DNA of 11,112 nucleotides. It comes from an uncultured Neisseria sp. Its GTDB lineage: Bacteria > Pseudomonadota > Gammaproteobacteria > Burkholderiales > Neisseriaceae. Each line of letters starts with the position of its first letter. Position 1 is the first letter of the stretch. Below are positions 7,055 through 11,112 of this stretch, piece after piece. The notes below the pieces were generated by a model. That model saw only the letters and a program-made list of their open reading frames with translations, had not been told where the DNA came from and did not search any database. The stretch covers positions 1 through 11,112 of the forward strand of contig CAKMQH010000282.1 in NCBI GenBank assembly GCA_927911515.1, read 5' to 3'. The translations under genes were made by a program, and so were the position numbers.

Positions 7055-7918
7055 TTATTTACCGGTTTTCGTACCGCCAAAGGCAGTGTTATAGGCATGG
7101 TTTCGGCCAAAATCAGCCACACCAGCAATCGCCGCGCCTTGGTTGCCGAAGAAATGACCGTGGGCCGTACCGGCCACTTTGTTTGCCGTAGCTTTACCTT
7201 TAAATGAAGCCTGAGCCGTATTGATGGCGGCATTGTTAACAGCAACTGTCAGACCCGTACGTTTCATTTCGCCGTTCAGCGTCCGTTTACCGAAATCGGC
7301 TTTCAGCGTACCGTTTAAGAGGGCTGTATTTTGCGTATGATATTGGTTGATACCCTTAACCGTATAAGTGGCAGTACCCGTGGTCGGCAGATTGGTGGTT
7401 CGACCCGTGCCGCTGTAGAAGGCGGTGTAATTCGTACCTTTGGTACCGACAGCCGCACCAGGTGCAACATTAGACCAGTCGCCGAAATAGACATCTAAAT
7501 TGCCGACTTGTGCGTAAGACAGGCGGCCTAAATGGGAGTGATCAGGCATAGGAATGCGTTCCCATATACCACCACTCATACGGTGTAGGTTTGCCACTGT
7601 TACGCCATTTCTATCCTTAGAAGCAATCGAAGAATAAAATAACTTCACTAACGGATTGTTACGAACTGCATTAACCTGTTCAAATGATACTGGTTTATTG
7701 TTCGCATATTCCTTCTTCGCTGTATCCTTAAGGGTATTATCGGCAATTTCGATAGCAGCCTTACCGACATATTTACCCGAATTTTCTACTGTTGTTTCCA
7801 GATGACGTACATTTTCTGCATTATTCGCAACCGTTTTACCACTTGCCGGATTAGCAGCATACGCAACAGAAACAGAAGACAATGCAAAGATAGCAATTGC
7901 AAATGAATTCATTTTCAT
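7055..7918 (-). CDS. Secreted hemophilin-like Slam substrate
   Basis: This 287-residue protein probably captures heme or another metal ligand outside the cell for the adjacent receptor. It starts with a signal peptide ending SVAYA and then ANPASG; the AYA site fits signal peptidase I and there is no lipobox cysteine, so the mature 266-residue product should be soluble. Residues about 22-175 are a domain I do not recognise by motif, with H39, H112, H127 and H129 (PDHSH) as possible ligands and a VYFGDW segment. Residues about 181-287 are a glycine-rich beta-strand domain (GTATYTVKGI, ADFGKRTLNGEM, GHFFGNQGAAIAG, NTAFGGTKTG) of the TbpB/hemophilin C-terminal barrel type that Slam recognises. 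AAAGGA lies 8 bases before ATG 7918. Its neighbours are a TonB-dependent receptor and Slam. The N-terminal half is AT-rich. Family placement is fairly sure; the ligand is inferred. Confidence 0.78.
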   Translation of the reverse strand: MKMNSFAIAIFALSSVSVAYAANPASGKTVANNAENVRHLETTVENSGKYVGKAAIEIADNTLKDTAKKEYANNKPVSFEQVNAVRNNPLVKLFYSSIASKDRNGVTVANLHRMSGGIWERIPMPDHSHLGRLSYAQVGNLDVYFGDWSNVAPGAAVGTKGTNYTAFYSGTGRTTNLPTTGTATYTVKGINQYHTQNTALLNGTLKADFGKRTLNGEMKRTGLTVAVNNAAINTAQASFKGKATANKVAGTAHGHFFGNQGAAIAGVADFGRNHAYNTAFGGTKTGK

Positions 7919-8007
7919 TTTTTAAATCCTTTGTCAAATAATTGAAAATTCCCCAAAAAAGAATCACCAAATAAACTATATGGAAGATTTCTTTCTCAGG
8001 CAGAACT

Positions 8008-8035
8008 ATCATACCATAAATATTCGTAATGATAA
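8008..8035 (-). promoter_or_regulatory. Predicted promoter with Fur-box-like operator
   Basis: On the minus strand TTATCA (8035-8030), a 16-base spacer and TATGAT (8013-8008) form a sigma-70 type promoter about 90 bases before the hemophilin-like start codon. TAATGATAAT at 8027-8036 on the plus strand matches 10 consecutive positions of the 19-bp Fur consensus (12 of 19 over the full length by my alignment) and overlaps the -35 box. Repression by Fur with iron is therefore likely. The promoter lies just past the receptor stop codon, so this gene need not depend on receptor transcription. Confidence 0.55.
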
Positions 8036-8050
8036 TAGTTTCTTTTTATA

Positions 8051-11000
8051 TTAGAACTTGCCTGTAATCCCTATCCTGATGGTTCTGCCCGGCGCGGGCA
8101 TATGGGTAGGATTGATTGGATCAAGATAATAGCGATTGCCCAAATTCGTTCCAACCAGTTCGGCGGTTAGGTTCTTGCCGATTTTGTAGCGCAGATAGGC
8201 ATCCCATGTAGCGACAGGCTGCCATCTCATATAGTCGGGGTCTGCCTGTTTTCCATTACCTGCTTGGTCGTGATATGCCTGAAAAATCGCCCTGCGGTTT
8301 TGATAAACCCTACTGTGGAAATGGAAACGGACGCCGCTTTCCAGTTTATTGCTAAAGAATCGCCCGCCCAAATCTGCATCGATAGACCAGCGGGGTTGAA
8401 TCGCCGTAGCAAGATAACCGTCAGTGATGCTGCCATGATTACACGTTGGACGTTTGATTAATTTTCCTTCTCGAAGATATTTTGATACAACATCAATATC
8501 TCTGTATGCATAAGAATCATCACACATCCAGTTTTTCAATGTTCTCAGTACGCCCAATCCGCCAAAAAAATTTTCCAGTATCGAAACGCGTCTGCAATTC
8601 CACGCCTGTCCTCAATAATTTGTCGAACTGCTCAAACTCGAGATTGTAGTCGCGGTCGATGACGTTTTTTGTTTTGTTGTGGAAGTAGTTGATGCGGAAA
8701 TCCGCACTTTTCATTTTCGGAAACAACCCTGTCAAATCATGAATATAGCCGATCTCCCAGTTTTTTTGCGTGTTCGGGCTTCCAGCCGTAGCCGTAACGG
8801 GCGAATGAGCCTGCCGCTGTCGAGAAGCCGTATGTCCCCTCAAAAATGCTGGGAAAGCGCAGGGTTTCGGTATAGCGCAGATAGGCGCGGGCATAATCGG
8901 TAAAATTGACGGTCGCGGAAAAAGCTGGAGCCCACCCGCTACCGCCCTGTTTTCGGGCGCGCTGCAACTCCGCAGGTGTAATCGGAGTCAGATAATTACC
9001 CCCGTTATTTCCTATAAGCACTTTATATGGCAACACCATACGGGGACTGTCAGGGTTATTTGGATCGTATGCGGGGTTGACCACAGGTGTAACCAAACTA
9101 GGTGTAGAGAAAATCGGATTTGTACTCGGATTCAAACGTCCTTTATCGTCCTTAAGCCAATAGTATTCCAGCTTGTCCAGCTTTGGTCTGTTTACATCAT
9201 CATGGGGGGTGGGATTTAATATTGCCACCCCTCTTTCATCTATTTCGATACTGTCATTGAATTCGTCATTGTTAACCGCATTCAGATAATCACGATATTC
9301 CTGCTCGGTAGCCACACGTGTCAGCTTGTAAACCATCCCACGATTCATCATCAAAGGCTGCCCCCAACTGTCTATTCCCGTTTTCAAACGCTCACTGTGA
9401 TCTTGTATTTTGAAGTTGGTATAGCGCGCACCTGCCGTCAGTGTCAGCCAGTTCAGCGGCTGATACCGGAAATTGAAACCGAGATTCCATTCCCTACGCC
9501 TACCGTTGCGCGGTTCTCCGAAATTGGTCAACTCATAATTGGCTCGGATTTTGCCTTCTTCCACTTCTTCGGGGTATTTGTCCCTTCCCTCATTACGCAA
9601 CTCTTCGGCAAACTCATTACGGGATCTCAATTTTTCATTTTGGAAATCACCCATTAAGGTCAGCGTCAGCTTATCGTGCAATTTCATACGGTTGGAAAAA
9701 TTGAAACCGTTACGGGTATTGTTGGCATAGTAGGCATTGCCCTCTATGGTATTGAAGCGCCCGTTGGTATTCGGAAGCTGTTCGACGACATCCGGTTTTT
9801 TTGTGTAACCTGCTTCTTCAATTATTCTCTTGGTTTCTTCGTCATAGGTATGCCATCGATTCATGGCGGTTTTCCATGGAGACAGATTATCCACCCTGTC
9901 TTCATACGGAGCATCGCCGGGTGAACCGCCTGCTGTATTGGTTTTGGATTTGGTACGGGTTGTCCACAATGATGCGCTCAAATCTATCCAGCGGCTGCCC
10001 TCGGGCTTCCATGCATAATCGATATTGTAGGAACGCTGCTTAACCCATGCCCTCGGCCATTCTGCAATCTTATTCAAGTTTTCCGGCGTGGCATAAATCG
10101 GACCGATAACGCGGGAAGGCATGATTTCGCCAAAAATAGCATCAGTATGGCGTAGGCCGAATTTAAGAGTCTGATGGTTAGGCAGACGGAAGGTGGTTTT
10201 ACCTACCCATGATTTGGTTTCGAGCGAAGTATTGGTTACCTCTCCGCCCGGATGATAAAAAAGTCCGATCTTGGCAATGTCAGGTGAACCTAACATATTT
10301 TCACTACCGTAAAATTTTTCGCCTCTTGCCTCGGCATCTGCAACCCGCCTGTTTAATTCATTGACCGTTTCCATCGTCCAAGGACCGATGTAACCGTAGC
10401 GTTCCGCACCTTTTTTACCGGAAAAATAATTGCCTTTACTGCGGTAGGCGTAGGCAAGCATGGCATCGAAATTGTCCTGCTTGGTGGCGGCGGCAATGCG
10501 GTAGGCTTTATCCTTCCCAAATTTATTGCGTCCGTTGAAACGCTGGTCGATTCGGTCGGTATCGTCCAACATCGCCCGCCAAATACCGCCAAGTGCGACA
10601 ACAGGCGCATCCAATGTCCGATAATCGACCGATTTTTCATAGACATTGGCACGTTGTTTGATGGAATTATTGGAAGCCTCCGCCTTCACTTCAAAGCCGT
10701 ATTTCTGCCTTCGGGGACAATATCGTCGGCATCGATGGTCTTCAGGGCGACGGAGCCGCCTATGCCGCTTTTCATATCTCGGCTGAACGAGGGGCCTTTT
10801 TCGATGGAAACGCTGCTGATGATGTTGGGGTCGACGTAGTTGCGGTTATTTGCGCCTGCGTAGCCGCGCCAGACGGTAATCGCCTGCTCAGTGCCGTCGA
10901 TGGTAACGGGAATCCGTCCCTGCCCCTGTACGCCGCGTATATTGGGATCCAACGCGCCGCTGTTGCGCGCATCGCCGCTGTACACGCCGGACATACCGCT

Positions 11001-11112
11001 TAACAGGTCGGATACGGTGTTGCCTTTGAAGGTTTCGACTTCGTTTTTGCCTTTGTAAAGATTGACGATTTCGCGGGTATATACGCGGTTTTTACCGATT
11101 TCGTCTTTATTG
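8051..11112 (-). CDS. TonB-dependent outer-membrane receptor, 5' end missing (three apparent sequencing frameshifts)
   Basis: TonB-dependent receptors import heme, iron carriers or metals using inner-membrane energy. About 1,019 residues are visible after correction; the leader and TonB box lie beyond 11112. The plug domain shows FKGNTVSDLLSGMSGVYSGD, DGTEQAITVWRG, and SVSIEKGPSF with GSGxxGG-like SGIGGSVALKT. The barrel has the counterparts of the FRAP and NPNL boxes of heme receptors (LRFPSIFEGT and GWKPEHAKNWEIGY), then NLGNRYY and the terminal ITGKF. The frame breaks at 3 T (10702-10704, 4 expected), 7 T (8761-8767, 6 expected) and 7 A (8564-8570, 6 expected). The size, above 1,000 residues, suits a receptor that binds a protein partner. 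Position before the hemophilin-like gene suggests an HphR-like role, heme as ligand being inference. Confidence 0.85.

Noticed and set aside
8564..8767. Phase variation of the receptor by the 7-base A/T runs
   Set aside because: Similar one-base errors occur in essential rpoD and dnaG, so assembly error explains all of them; phase-variable Neisseria heme receptors such as HmbR and HpuA use longer poly-G tracts.

Overview
The window looks like chromosome from a Neisseria of the mucosa/sicca/macacae group. Twelve exact copies of AGGTCGTCTGAA lie in it, on both strands. As I recall the published DNA-uptake-sequence (DUS) dialects, this is the 'mucosa' form; meningococci and gonococci use ATGCCGTCTGAA. 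The core genes (truB, rpoD, dnaG) and a Slam protein also fit Neisseria. The species call rests on the DUS only.

Layout. 1-542 (+): 3' end of truB, closed by a DUS hairpin. 543-1100: gene-free, two tandem diverged copies of a ~210-bp module of palindromes and hairpins, the right copy carrying the rpoD terminator. 1101-5044 (-): the dnaG-rpoD pair (primase then primary sigma factor), with a promoter and a DUS hairpin in the dnaG leader. 5271-11112 (-): three genes in one direction: a large TonB-dependent receptor (5' end outside the window), a small secreted protein of the Slam-substrate/hemophilin type, and the outer-membrane translocator Slam.

How the genes fit together. The last three genes form a plausible Slam (type XI) secretion and nutrient-uptake locus. 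Slam would export the small protein, which has a signal peptidase I type leader and no lipobox. That protein would capture a ligand, probably heme, and hand it to the neighbouring receptor for TonB-driven import. A promoter overlapped by a Fur-box-like sequence precedes the small gene, suggesting iron repression. The ligand-binding half of the small gene is much AT-richer (about 39% GC) than its Slam-recognition half (about 51%), and no exact DUS lies from 6783 to 11112. Both suggest mosaic or imported DNA.

Sequence quality. rpoD (two sites), dnaG (one) and the receptor (three) are each broken by single-base changes, every one in an A/T homopolymer. Two of these genes are essential, so I treat the breaks as sequencing errors and annotate the genes as intact.
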